Positions 17,469 through 26,541 of a stretch of DNA of 64,000 nucleotides are shown one piece after another. The stretch is from NCBI GenBank assembly GCA_965215165.1, contig CBDCCX010000006.1:2294001-2358000 (forward strand), written 5' to 3'. This DNA is from JANQRZ01 sp965215165. GTDB lineage: Bacteria; Bacteroidota; Rhodothermia; Rhodothermales; JANQRZ01. Position 1 is the stretch's first letter; the number at the start of each line of letters is the position of its first letter. A program made the translations under genes and the position numbers. Below the pieces are notes generated by a model. That model saw only the letters and a program-made list of their open reading frames with translations. It did no database searches and was not told the DNA's origin.

Positions 17469-17535
17469 GGCTGGCCTCTACTTTCGTAGGCGTCCGCTCA
17501 GCGGACCCCTCCCTTCCAACCAACCCCTGTGTACT

Positions 17536-19365
17536 ATGCCACGCTTCGCCTTGCTCGCCGCTCTCGTCGCGGCGCTCGCCGCTCCGGCCGCAGCCCAGCA
17601 GCCCCCCACCTACTCGCTCACGCTCGTCACCGATACCAACGGCGGCGGCAACGCCAACGTCGTCACCGACGAGGGCATCGTCGGCGGCTCCATCGTCCTC
17701 CTCGACACGCCCGGCCTCCTCGACCCTTCGGAAGGGTATCTCTGGCAGGGTGGCCAAGTCTACTGGCAAGGATCGCTCGGACTAGACGCCGCAGGGGTCG
17801 CTGACATCAACGCGAGCGGCGATGCCGCCGGGGTGGCGGCCTCGGCCACCGACGGCTTCAACGGCGAGTTCCGCGCCTTCGCTCGCCTAGCTGGCGGCGA
17901 ACCCGTCGCCCTCCCGGCCCTCCCCCTCTCGCCTGGCTTCGACCGCGTCTCCTACAGCTACAAACTCAACGACGCCGGCATCGTCGTGGGCAACGCCCGC
18001 ACCGACGACCCCGCGTACGGGCCCGACCTCTATAATGCGTACCACGCCGTCGTCTGGGCGCCGAGTGGCGATGGGACCTACGCCGTCACTGACCTCGGCA
18101 CGCTCGGCGGCGGCTACAGCCGCGCCGTCGGGATCAACAACGCCGGCGTGGTCGTCGGCGCAGCGATCCCAGCCGAGGGCGACGACATCATCCGGGCCGT
18201 CCGCTGGCGCCCCACGGGGAGCGGGGCGCTCGGCGAGATTGAAGACCTCGGCCTAGTCGCGCCCGGCGACAACTTCTCCGAGGCCAAGGAGGTCAACGCC
18301 GTCGGCCAGGTGATGGGCGAGGCGTTCGGGCCAGGCAACGGGCTTGCCCCCGCGGTCTGGGAGCCCGACGGCACCGGCCGCCGCTACCCCGTCCTCGCGG
18401 GCGTCGTCGACTGCACCGCCAACGGCTTCAACGACCTAGCCACCGTTGTCGGACAGTGCAGCGACCTCTCCTCGCCTAGCCGCATCCAGGCGACGGTCTG
18501 GCTCGACGAGACGCTGTACTTCCTGCGCGACCTGGTAGACAGCTCGGCTGATGGCTGGACATTCCAGTACGCCTCGGACGTGAATAACCTCGGATGGATC
18601 GTTGGGGCCGGCCAGCGCGCCGGGTTTGTCGACAGCGAGGGGCGCCCCGAGAACTTCGGGTTCCTGCTCAAGCCCGTCGGGGGCTCGGTCAATCTCACGG
18701 TCACGCCGCTCGACCGCACCGTGCCGGCCTCGGGAGGCACCGTCCGCTACCGCGTCCGCGTCGAGAACACGACGGCCGAGGCGCGCACGTTCGACTATTG
18801 GGCGGAGGTCTCACGCCCCCAGGGTGCCGTCGTAGGCCGCCTCGGCCCGGTCCGTGCCACCGTCGGTGCGGGAGCCTCGGTCGAGCGCGCGGTCTCCTTC
18901 CGCGTTCCCGCCAGGGCGCCCGCTGGCCGGTACGTCTATACCGGCTTCTCCGGAACCTTTCCCGGTGACTTCTTCGATGTCGGCACGTTCGCCCTTACCA
19001 AGAGCCCTAGCCTAACCGCTCCATCCGACCGGGATGCACCGCCGAGCGAGCCGTTCGAGTTCGACGTGCCCGCGTTCGAGGAGCCCGTTGCGGCGTCGCC
19101 CGCTGGGGACGCTACCATCACGGCCTTCCCGAACCCGTTCCAGCAGGCGACTACGCTCCGGTTCCGCCTTGCCGAGGCCGCCGAGGTCCGACTGACCGTC
19201 TACGACGTGCTCGGGCGCGAGGTCGCGGTCCTCGCCGAAGGGCGTGCCGAGGGCGGCGAGCACACCGCGCAGTTCGATGGCCGCGGGCTTGCCCCGGGCG
19301 TCTACGTCTGGCGCCTCGAACGGGACGGAGCCGTAACGTCCGGGCGGCTCTCGCTCGTCGAGTAG
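17536..19365 (+). CDS. secreted HAF-repeat protein with added Ig-like domain and T9SS tail
   Basis: 609 residues, paralogue of 15898-17355. Signal peptide 1-20 (APAAAQ). Residues to about 375 repeat the HAF body (DLGTLGGGYSRAVGINN, EIEDLGLVAPGDN, VNAVGQVMGEAFGPG, VNNLGWIVGAGQRAG). A domain absent from the paralogue follows (about 380-490: VNLTVTPLDRTVPASGGTVRYRV, then FRVPARAPAGRYVYTGFSGTFPG). It resembles Ig/CARDB-like beta-sandwiches that space surface domains. The sorting domain is FPNPFQQATTLRFRL, VYDVLGREVAVL, LAPGVYVWRL, GRLSLVE; its last residues are less basic than in most neighbours. Several long identical DNA stretches with the paralogue suggest recent duplication or gene conversion. 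Confidence 0.85.
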   Translation: MPRFALLAALVAALAAPAAAQQPPTYSLTLVTDTNGGGNANVVTDEGIVGGSIVLLDTPGLLDPSEGYLWQGGQVYWQGSLGLDAAGVADINASGDAAGVAASATDGFNGEFRAFARLAGGEPVALPALPLSPGFDRVSYSYKLNDAGIVVGNARTDDPAYGPDLYNAYHAVVWAPSGDGTYAVTDLGTLGGGYSRAVGINNAGVVVGAAIPAEGDDIIRAVRWRPTGSGALGEIEDLGLVAPGDNFSEAKEVNAVGQVMGEAFGPGNGLAPAVWEPDGTGRRYPVLAGVVDCTANGFNDLATVVGQCSDLSSPSRIQATVWLDETLYFLRDLVDSSADGWTFQYASDVNNLGWIVGAGQRAGFVDSEGRPENFGFLLKPVGGSVNLTVTPLDRTVPASGGTVRYRVRVENTTAEARTFDYWAEVSRPQGAVVGRLGPVRATVGAGASVERAVSFRVPARAPAGRYVYTGFSGTFPGDFFDVGTFALTKSPSLTAPSDRDAPPSEPFEFDVPAFEEPVAASPAGDATITAFPNPFQQATTLRFRLAEAAEVRLTVYDVLGREVAVLAEGRAEGGEHTAQFDGRGLAPGVYVWRLERDGAVTSGRLSLVE

Positions 19366-19451
19366 CCCCGCTGCGCCCTAGGTCTCGTCTTTGATGGCCC
19401 AGGGCACCTGCGGCGGGTGGAGGGTGACCCTACCCCGTCAGGGGGGCGCCC

Positions 19452-19787
19452 TCACAGCGAGAATGACTCGCCGCAGGCGCAGGTGCGGGCGGCCTGGGGG
19501 TTGTGGAAATGGAAGCCCTGCCCCTCCAGCCCATCCGAGAAGTCCAGCGTCGTGCCGTCGAGGTAGAGGTAGCTCTTGAGGTCCATCACCACCTTGAACG
19601 GGGCCTCGCCGACGACGCGGTCTTTCTCCTGCAAGACCGAATCCCAGCCCAAGTCGTAGGTCAGCCCCGAGCACCCGCCCGAGACGACCGCGACGCGCAG
19701 GAACTGCTCGCCCGCGTCGATGGCCTCACGCTCGGCGATCTGGAGGAGGCGGCTGGCGGCCGAGTCGGTGATCGTGATGCCTTCCAT
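19452..19787 (-). CDS. sufA: iron-sulfur cluster assembly A-type carrier (IscA/SufA/ErpA)
   Basis: 111 residues, full length for the family. A-type carriers bind and pass on Fe-S clusters through three cysteines, here Cys39 (SGGCSGLTY), Cys103 and Cys105 (CACGESF). The family signature ITDSAASRL at the start, GCSG, and the FHNPQA-CACG end are all present. The gene is divergent from sufB, with 284 bases between the starts. A 16-bp sequence upstream of it recurs in inverted orientation upstream of sufB, suggesting common control. The symbol sufA is chosen from context; erpA or iscA would fit the sequence equally well. Confidence 0.9.
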   Translation of the reverse strand: MEGITITDSAASRLLQIAEREAIDAGEQFLRVAVVSGGCSGLTYDLGWDSVLQEKDRVVGEAPFKVVMDLKSYLYLDGTTLDFSDGLEGQGFHFHNPQAARTCACGESFSL

Positions 19788-19824
19788 AACGGGACCTGAA
19801 ACAGGCGTGACTTGGGGAGAACGT

Positions 19825-19986
19825 AGAGGGTGTTGAGGTTCAGGCCCTCGGACTGCGCGAGGCGGTCGGAACCGTCGGCTGCGTTGACTTCGTCGGCCGG
19901 GGCACCAGCCCCGATCTCCTCGGCCGCCTTGCCGGCGGCTCCATCCGCTCCCGCTCGCCTACGAGTCCCAAACCTCAACACCCTCT
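19825..19986. promoter_or_regulatory. divergent suf promoter region bounded by a 16-bp inverted repeat
   Basis: AGAGGGTGTTGAGGTT at 19825-19840 is repeated as its exact reverse complement at 19971-19986. The left copy is 38 bases from the sufA start and the right copy about 86 bases from the sufB start. The arrangement looks like one operator per divergent promoter. It does not match any iron-sulfur regulator site that I can name. Confidence 0.45.
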
Positions 19987-20071
19987 TAACAGGGCGCGGA
20001 GCAACCGTTCCGGGCGCGCAGCATACCACCCACCTGACGACTGAGTTTCCCCACTGCGACCCCGCCACGCC

Positions 20072-21568
<1,497 letters not shown>

Positions 21569-21579
21569 ACGCCGCCGTT

Positions 21580-21607
21580 GTAGGGGCGCACGACCGTGCG
21601 CCCCTAC
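21580..21607. repeat. GTAG palindromic repeat (REP-like), copy 1
   Basis: A 28-base element GTAGGGGCGCACG plus its near-complement, beginning GTAG and ending CTAC, between sufB and sufC. The outer arms match the copies at 22422 and 24238, while the inner bases differ but keep the pairing, showing compensatory change. Confidence 0.75.
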
Positions 21608-21646
21608 GGTCGCCCCACCTCCCCTCTTCAGAATCTCCCAAGCGAT

Positions 21647-22411
21647 ATGCTCGACATCACCAACCTTCACGTCTCCATCGAGGACACCGAGATCCTGAAA
21701 GGGATCGACCTGACCGTCAACGCGGGCGAGGTCCACGCCATCATGGGGCCGAACGGCTCCGGCAAGTCGACCCTCGCGAACGTGCTCGCTGGACGCGACG
21801 AGTACGAGATCACCGCCGGCTCGGTCACCTACGACGGGCAGGACCTCCTAGAGATGGACCCCGAGGAGCGGGCGCGCGACGGCGTCTTCCTCGCCTTCCA
21901 GTACCCGGTCGAGCTTCCCGGCGTGAGCACGATGCAGTTCCTCCGCACCGCCGTCGGCGCGATGCGCGAGCACCGGGGCCAGGAGGCTCTCAACGTGGCA
22001 GCCTTCATGAAGCTCATGCGCGAGAAGGCCGACTTCGTCAACCTCGACCACCGGCTGATGCAGCGCTCGGTCAACGAGGGCTTCTCGGGCGGCGAGAAGA
22101 AGCGCGCCGAGATCTTCCAGATGGCGATGCTCGACCCGAAGCTCGCGATCCTCGACGAGACCGACTCCGGCCTGGACATCGACGCGCTCAAGATCGTGAG
22201 CGAGGGCGTCAACAAGCTGCGCGGGCCGGAGCGGGCGTTCGTGCTCATCACCCACTACCAGCGGCTGCTCGGCTTCATCGTCCCGGACGTGGTCCACATC
22301 CTGATGGACGGCCGCATCGTGAAGTCCGGCGGCAAGGAGCTGGCCCTGGAGCTGGAGGAGAAAGGCTACGACTGGATCAGGGAGCACGCCGACGACGCGG
22401 TCCCGGCCTGA
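21647..22411 (+). CDS. sufC: Fe-S cluster assembly ATPase SufC
   Basis: 254 residues from the ATG at 21647, which opens with the family start MLDITNLHVSIEDTEILKGI; an in-frame start 17 codons earlier would add a tail read through the palindromic repeat. SufC is the ABC-type ATPase of the SufBCD complex and is not a transporter. Walker A GPNGSGKS is at 34-41, the Q-loop at AFQYPVELPGV, the signature FSGGEKKR near 146, and Walker B LAILDE with TDSGLDID near 166, a SufC-specific variant. Its hydrolysis is thought to drive conformational change in SufB-SufD. Confidence 0.97.
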   Translation: MLDITNLHVSIEDTEILKGIDLTVNAGEVHAIMGPNGSGKSTLANVLAGRDEYEITAGSVTYDGQDLLEMDPEERARDGVFLAFQYPVELPGVSTMQFLRTAVGAMREHRGQEALNVAAFMKLMREKADFVNLDHRLMQRSVNEGFSGGEKKRAEIFQMAMLDPKLAILDETDSGLDIDALKIVSEGVNKLRGPERAFVLITHYQRLLGFIVPDVVHILMDGRIVKSGGKELALELEEKGYDWIREHADDAVPA

Positions 22412-22421
22412 CCGTTTTTCT

Positions 22422-22449
22422 GTAGGGGCGACCGGCCGGTCGCCCCTAC
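22422..22449. repeat. GTAG palindromic repeat (REP-like), copy 2
   Basis: A perfect 28-base palindrome whose half-site is GTAGGGGCGACCGG, between sufC and sufD. It is identical to the copy at 24238-24265. Confidence 0.85.
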
Positions 22450-22473
22450 CCACGACCGACCGATTTGCTGACT

Positions 22474-23775
22474 ATGATCGACACGCTGGAACAAGCTGCC
22501 ACCTTCGAAGACCGGATCGCTACGGCGTTCGAGCGCTCGACCGCGCCCGGCGACCTCCGCGCCCGCGCCCGCACCGCCTTCGGGACGCTCGGCCTCCCGA
22601 CGCGCAAGCACGAGGCGTGGAAGTACACCCGCATCGAGAAAGCCCTGCGCCACGACTACGCGGTGGCTTCCGACATCGCCTCGACCCTGAGCGCGAGTGA
22701 CGTGGCCGGCTACCGGATCGATGGCCTCGACGCCTTCACGCTCGTGGTCGTCAATGGCGTCGTCGCGCCCGATCTCGGCGATGCGAACGGACTGCCGGCG
22801 GGCGTTCACGTCGGCAGCCTCCGCGCGGCGGTCGAGTCGCACCCGGAGATGATCGAGGCGCACATCGGGCAGTACGCGGACGTGGACAGCGACACCTTCA
22901 TCGCGCTCAACACGGCCTTCGACCTCGACGGCGTCTTTCTCAGCATCGACCAGGGCGTGACGCTGGCCCGCCCGGTCCAGATCGTCCACGTCACCGACGC
23001 CAGCGAGGACGCGCTCGTGCAGACGCGCAACCTCTACCTCTTCGGCGAGAACAGCGAGGCGCTCGTGGTCGAGACCTACCACTCGCGCGGCGGAGTGAAG
23101 GCGTTCGCCAACCGGGTGTCCGAGGTCGTGGTCGGCCGGGCGGCGCGCGTCAACCTGCTCCAGCTCCAGACCGAGGACGACGACGCGTCCCAAGTCAATA
23201 CGGTGCAGGTCTACCAGCAGGCGCAGAGCCACTTCCGCGCGCACACCTACACGCTCGGCGGCGACCTCGTCCGCAACAACGTCAACGCCGTGCCGGGCGG
23301 CGAGGGCTGCGAGACACATCTCTACGGCCTCTACATCCTGGGCGGCGAGCAGCACGTCGACAATCACACGCTCGTCGATCATGCCGCGCCGAACTGCTTC
23401 TCGAACGAGCTGTACCGCGGCATCGTCGACGACCGGGCGACGGGCGTGTTCAACGGCAAGGTCTTCGTCCGCCGCGACGCCCAGCAGACGAACGCCTACC
23501 AGTCGAGCCAGGGCGTGGTGCTCAGCGACGACGCCCACCACCACTCCAAGCCCGAGCTGGAGATCTACGCCGACGACGTGAAGTGCTCGCATGGCTCGAC
23601 CACCGGCGAGCTGGAGCCGGAGCACGTCTTCTACCTCCGCAGCCGGGGCCTGAGTGAGAGCCAGGCGAAAGGCCTCCTGCTCTACGCCTTCGCCCACGAC
23701 ATTGTGACCGAGCTTCCGCACGCCGCGCTCCGCGACTACCTCGACGGCCTGATCGAACGGCGACTCGATGCATAG
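22474..23775 (+). CDS. sufD: Fe-S cluster assembly protein SufD
   Basis: 433 residues from the ATG at 22474; a TTG three codons earlier is less likely. SufD is the SufB paralogue that completes the SufBC2D complex and is needed for iron entry. The N-terminal helical part contains LPTRKHEAWKYTRIEKAL, typical of SufD. The beta-helix region and the C-terminal block (FSNELYRGIVDDRATGVFNGK, then QTNAYQSS, DDAHHHSKPELEIYADDVKCSHG) hold the conserved histidine-rich and Cys-His residues. LRSRGLSESQAKGLLLYAFA closes the domain. Confidence 0.97.
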   Translation: MIDTLEQAATFEDRIATAFERSTAPGDLRARARTAFGTLGLPTRKHEAWKYTRIEKALRHDYAVASDIASTLSASDVAGYRIDGLDAFTLVVVNGVVAPDLGDANGLPAGVHVGSLRAAVESHPEMIEAHIGQYADVDSDTFIALNTAFDLDGVFLSIDQGVTLARPVQIVHVTDASEDALVQTRNLYLFGENSEALVVETYHSRGGVKAFANRVSEVVVGRAARVNLLQLQTEDDDASQVNTVQVYQQAQSHFRAHTYTLGGDLVRNNVNAVPGGEGCETHLYGLYILGGEQHVDNHTLVDHAAPNCFSNELYRGIVDDRATGVFNGKVFVRRDAQQTNAYQSSQGVVLSDDAHHHSKPELEIYADDVKCSHGSTTGELEPEHVFYLRSRGLSESQAKGLLLYAFAHDIVTELPHAALRDYLDGLIERRLDA

Positions 23776-23877
23776 CACTCGGGGGACTGAGCGACTGAGG
23801 GATTGGCCGCTTGCCTGGTACGTTTCGCCCGACCTCCACACTCCCCCGATTTCCCGATCCTCCAATCCCCCGATGCA

Positions 23878-24213
23878 ATGGATTCTCCACTCGACCGCGA
23901 CCAGACCTTCGGCCCGATCGGTGCCCAGGTGGTCGAGGTCCTCAAGGGCATCTACGACCCCGAGATTCCGGTCCCGATCTGGGACCTCGGGCTGATCTAC
24001 CTCATCGACGTGGACGACGAGAACGAGGTCTACGTCAAGATGACGCTGACCGCGCCGAACTGCCCCGCCGCCGAGTCGATGCCGGCCGAGGTCGAGGAGA
24101 AGGTCGCGCTGATCCCGGACGTGCGCGCCTGCAAGGTGGACATCACGTTCGACCCGCCCTACCACCCGGACTACATGAGCGACGAGGCTAAGCTGACGCT
24201 CGGGTTCATGTAG
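23878..24213 (+). CDS. sufT: SufT-like DUF59/MIP18 family Fe-S maturation factor
   Basis: 111 residues from the ATG at 23878. DUF59 (MIP18) proteins help mature Fe-S proteins; SufT is the name used when they sit in suf operons. The pattern V.E.LKGIYDPEIPVPIWDLGLIY, then VYVKMTLTAPNCPAAESMP with its conserved Cys, and VDITFDPPYHPDYMSDEAKLTLG, is full and intact. The longer frame upstream reads through a low-complexity C/T-rich stretch and is not credible as protein. It lies between sufD and sufS in one direction, consistent with a sufBCDTS operon. Confidence 0.93.
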   Translation: MDSPLDRDQTFGPIGAQVVEVLKGIYDPEIPVPIWDLGLIYLIDVDDENEVYVKMTLTAPNCPAAESMPAEVEEKVALIPDVRACKVDITFDPPYHPDYMSDEAKLTLGFM

Positions 24214-24237
24214 TCTGCCGCTCGCCGGCCACAGACT

Positions 24238-24265
24238 GTAGGGGCGACCGGCCGGTCGCCCCTAC
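24238..24265. repeat. GTAG palindromic repeat (REP-like), copy 3
   Basis: The same perfect 28-base palindrome as at 22422-22449, between sufT and sufS. Confidence 0.85.
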
Positions 24266-24282
24266 GCGTTTCCTCCTGCCCG

Positions 24283-25581
24283 ATGCCCTCGCTTCCGCTT
24301 CCGCCCTCCGACGTCCCGCTGCTCGACGTGCCCACCGCCGAGCGGCCGTGCTACCTCGACTCGGCGGCGACCTCGCTCAAGCCCCGCGCGGTCGTCGACC
24401 GGATCGCCCACTTCTATGCCTTCGAGAACGCGCCCGTCCACCGGGGCGTCTACGAGCTGAGCGCGAAGGCGACCGATCTGTACGAGCAGGCCCGCGCCAC
24501 GGTCGGCGCGTTCGTCGGGGCGGAGGCCGAGTCGGTCGTCTTCACGCGGGGGACGACGGAGGGGCTGAACCTGGTCGCCCGGTCGTGGGCCGAGGAGCGG
24601 CTCGGGGCGGGCGACGACATCGTGGTCTCGCCGCAGGAGCATCACTCAAACTTTCTGCCGTGGCAGGAGCTGGCCCGGCGCACCGGCGCGGCGCTCCGCT
24701 TCCTCCCGCTCCACCCCGACGGCACCATCGACACCGAGGGCGCACTTAGCCTCATCGGGCCGAAGACGAAGCTCGTGGCGATGGCGCACGTGTCGAACGT
24801 GCTCGGGGTCGAGAACCCGGTGCGCGAGGTGTTCGCCGCCGCAAAGTCGGTCGGCGCGCTGACGGTGCTCGACGGCGCGCAGAGCGTCCCGACCCGGCCC
24901 GTCGACGTGGCCGATCTCCACTGCGACGCGCTCGCCTTCAGCGCCCACAAGATGCTCGGCCCGACCGGCATCGGCGCGCTCGTGGCGCGGCCCGAGGTGC
25001 TGGACGAGATGACGGTGTATCAGACCGGCGGCGGGATGATCCGGATCGTGGCGGTCGAAGGCTCGGAGTACCTCGAAGGCTTCCACCGCTTCGAGGCCGG
25101 GACGCCGCACGCGGCGGGGGCTGTCGGCTTCGCGGCGGCGTGCGAGTATCTGAGCGAGCTGACCTACGAAGGCGAGACCGGCATGGCGGCCGTCGCCGCC
25201 TACGAGCGGGCGTGGGGCGCACACGCCATCGAGCAGATTCGGGATATCCCTGGCGTCCGGCTCGTCGGGCCGCCGAGCGACGCCCCACCGGAGGGCGGGA
25301 TCGTGGCGCTCCAGATGGAGGGGCTGCACCCGCACGACCTCGCGGTGCTGCTCGACGCGCAGGGCGTGATGTGCCGCGCCGGGCACCACTGCACGATGCC
25401 GCTCCACGCCCACCTCTCCGCACAGCCTGCCCCCGCGAAGGCGGGGGGGGCCTGGCCCGCGACCTCGCTCCGAGCGAGCGCCTACGTCTACAACCCCCTC
25501 GGCGACGCCGACCGGCTGGCCGAGGCGCTCCGCTTCGCGCACGCGGCCCTGACGAGACGGCGCACGGTCTCCGCCGGCTAG
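24283..25581 (+). CDS. sufS: cysteine desulfurase SufS
   Basis: 432 residues, a little longer than typical (about 405-420). SufS is a PLP enzyme that removes sulfur from cysteine as a protein-bound persulfide and feeds SufB. PLP-binding elements are visible: RGTTEGLNLVA, EHHSNFLPWQ, DGAQSVP and SAHKMLGPTGIG with the Schiff-base lysine. The active-site Cys lies in MCRAGHHCTMPL. Between that Cys and the closing RASAYVYNPLGDADRL the chain has an extra segment (SAQPAPAKAGGAWPATSL) that looks about a dozen residues too long. It is encoded by a GC palindrome at 25430-25447 followed by a G-run, apparently an in-frame repeat insertion. The rest is intact, so activity is likely. Confidence 0.95.
   Translation: MPSLPLPPSDVPLLDVPTAERPCYLDSAATSLKPRAVVDRIAHFYAFENAPVHRGVYELSAKATDLYEQARATVGAFVGAEAESVVFTRGTTEGLNLVARSWAEERLGAGDDIVVSPQEHHSNFLPWQELARRTGAALRFLPLHPDGTIDTEGALSLIGPKTKLVAMAHVSNVLGVENPVREVFAAAKSVGALTVLDGAQSVPTRPVDVADLHCDALAFSAHKMLGPTGIGALVARPEVLDEMTVYQTGGGMIRIVAVEGSEYLEGFHRFEAGTPHAAGAVGFAAACEYLSELTYEGETGMAAVAAYERAWGAHAIEQIRDIPGVRLVGPPSDAPPEGGIVALQMEGLHPHDLAVLLDAQGVMCRAGHHCTMPLHAHLSAQPAPAKAGGAWPATSLRASAYVYNPLGDADRLAEALRFAHAALTRRRTVSAG
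25430..25447. repeat. GC-rich palindrome inside sufS
   Basis: CCCCCGC, loop GAAG, GCGGGGG: a 7-bp hairpin followed by three more G. It lies within the extra segment after the catalytic Cys motif of SufS and keeps the frame. Confidence 0.7.
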
Positions 25582-25754
25582 GGCGCGTCCGGCGGCTTTT
25601 GCGTTAGGCCTCGGCGTGCGTCCGTTCCTCCAGCCCGGCTTGAACAGGCGCTCTCGGCGGCGGCATGGACTCTGTTCTGATGATTTCTCGTTCCTAGTTC
25701 AGCAGTCCCGGTCGCTCTCGATCAACGAGAAACGTCAAACGAGAAACCAAGACT

Positions 25755-26186
25755 ATGGGCCACGTCGCCGACGCCTCTTCGCTCACCTCCCCCGCCAGCG
25801 TGCTCGACCGGGCGCTCAGGAATCCGTCGTCCACCGTGTGGCTCGGGCCGGTCCGCGTGGTGACGCCGCGCTTCGAAGACGCGCTCGGGTTCTACTCGGG
25901 TACGCTCGGCCTCTCGATGCGGACCGTCGAGCGCCACCCGCTCCACCCCACCCGCCTCCGCGCGGTCCTGATCGACGCCGAGGGGCACGACATGATTGAG
26001 CTTGTCGAGACGGCGTCGGAGCGGGGCGAGTCGTCGATGAACCAGCTCAGCTTCCGCCTGCCGAAGCGCTCGTGGTACGCCCTCCGCGCCCGGCTCGACA
26101 CGCAGGCGGTCGGCTACACGCGGCGCGCCAATGCCCTGATCCTGCACGACCCGGACGGCCTGCGGGTGAAAGCGGTGAGCTGCTAG
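25755..26186 (+). CDS. VOC (glyoxalase/bleomycin-resistance) superfamily protein
   Basis: 143 residues. A vicinal-oxygen-chelate fold is suggested by VWLGPVRVVTPRFEDALGFYSGTLGLSMRTVERH, the usual opening strand and helix (FY...LGL), then RAVLIDAEGHDMIELVE and the closing NALILHDPDGLRVKAV. VOC proteins use paired beta-alpha-beta-beta-beta modules to bind a metal and include glyoxalases, dioxygenases and resistance proteins. The metal ligands are not clear: Glu in MIELVE could be one. The first 20 residues (Ser-rich) are poorly conserved for this family. No operon partner; the substrate is unknown. Confidence 0.8.
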   Translation: MGHVADASSLTSPASVLDRALRNPSSTVWLGPVRVVTPRFEDALGFYSGTLGLSMRTVERHPLHPTRLRAVLIDAEGHDMIELVETASERGESSMNQLSFRLPKRSWYALRARLDTQAVGYTRRANALILHDPDGLRVKAVSC

Positions 26187-26541
26187 AGTGCAAGACGGTT
26201 GCTCGCAGGCTATCCCCCGCTTCCACTGCCATCGCTGCGCTCCGAGCAGCGGAAGCTGTCCCCCTCGTGTGAGGGGGACAGTCCGTCAGCCCGTTGAGCG
26301 CAGCGATGGGCCGACGGACGGTCCGCTCACGAGCAAATGACTACGGCAGTAGTGCTTCCACACCGGGTCTTGGGTGGCAGAGTCACGCTGGAAGTGAGCA
26401 GGGCGCTCGCCCCACACAGAAGAGGGAGGATCGAGAAGAGAGGATAGCCGGCGGGGTCGCGTCGTTCTGCCATCCTCGATCCTCTACTCTCCATCCTCAT
26501 TCGATTGAACAGCCCCCCCTTGACCCTGACTAGGCCTCTGG
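26187..26541. other. intergenic region with nested inverted repeats
   Basis: 355 bases without a gene. The left half is the palindromic element at 26229-26318. The right half (about 26423-26515) has a purine-rich GAGGATCGAG block answered by a CTCGATCCTC block 50 bases later, forming another imperfect inverted repeat of low complexity. No promoter or terminator could be assigned with confidence. Confidence 0.6.
26229..26318. repeat. compound palindromic element (BIME-like)
   Basis: Outer arms CCATCGCTGCGCTC (26229-26242) and the exact complement (26296-26309) enclose a perfect 11-bp hairpin CTGTCCCCCTC/GAGGGGGACAG (26256-26281). A third stem, TCCGTC.GCCC with GGGC.GACGGA, overlaps the right arm (26282-26318). 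Such nested structures resemble bacterial interspersed mosaic elements. Confidence 0.7.

Noticed and set aside
16141..17769. A 542-codon minus-strand frame opposite the HAF genes
   Set aside because: It opposes two well-supported secreted proteins, lacks motifs, and arises from stop-poor antisense frames at high GC.
22465..22473. TTG start for sufD three codons upstream
   Set aside because: The ATG at 22474 is adequate and nothing supports the extra codons.
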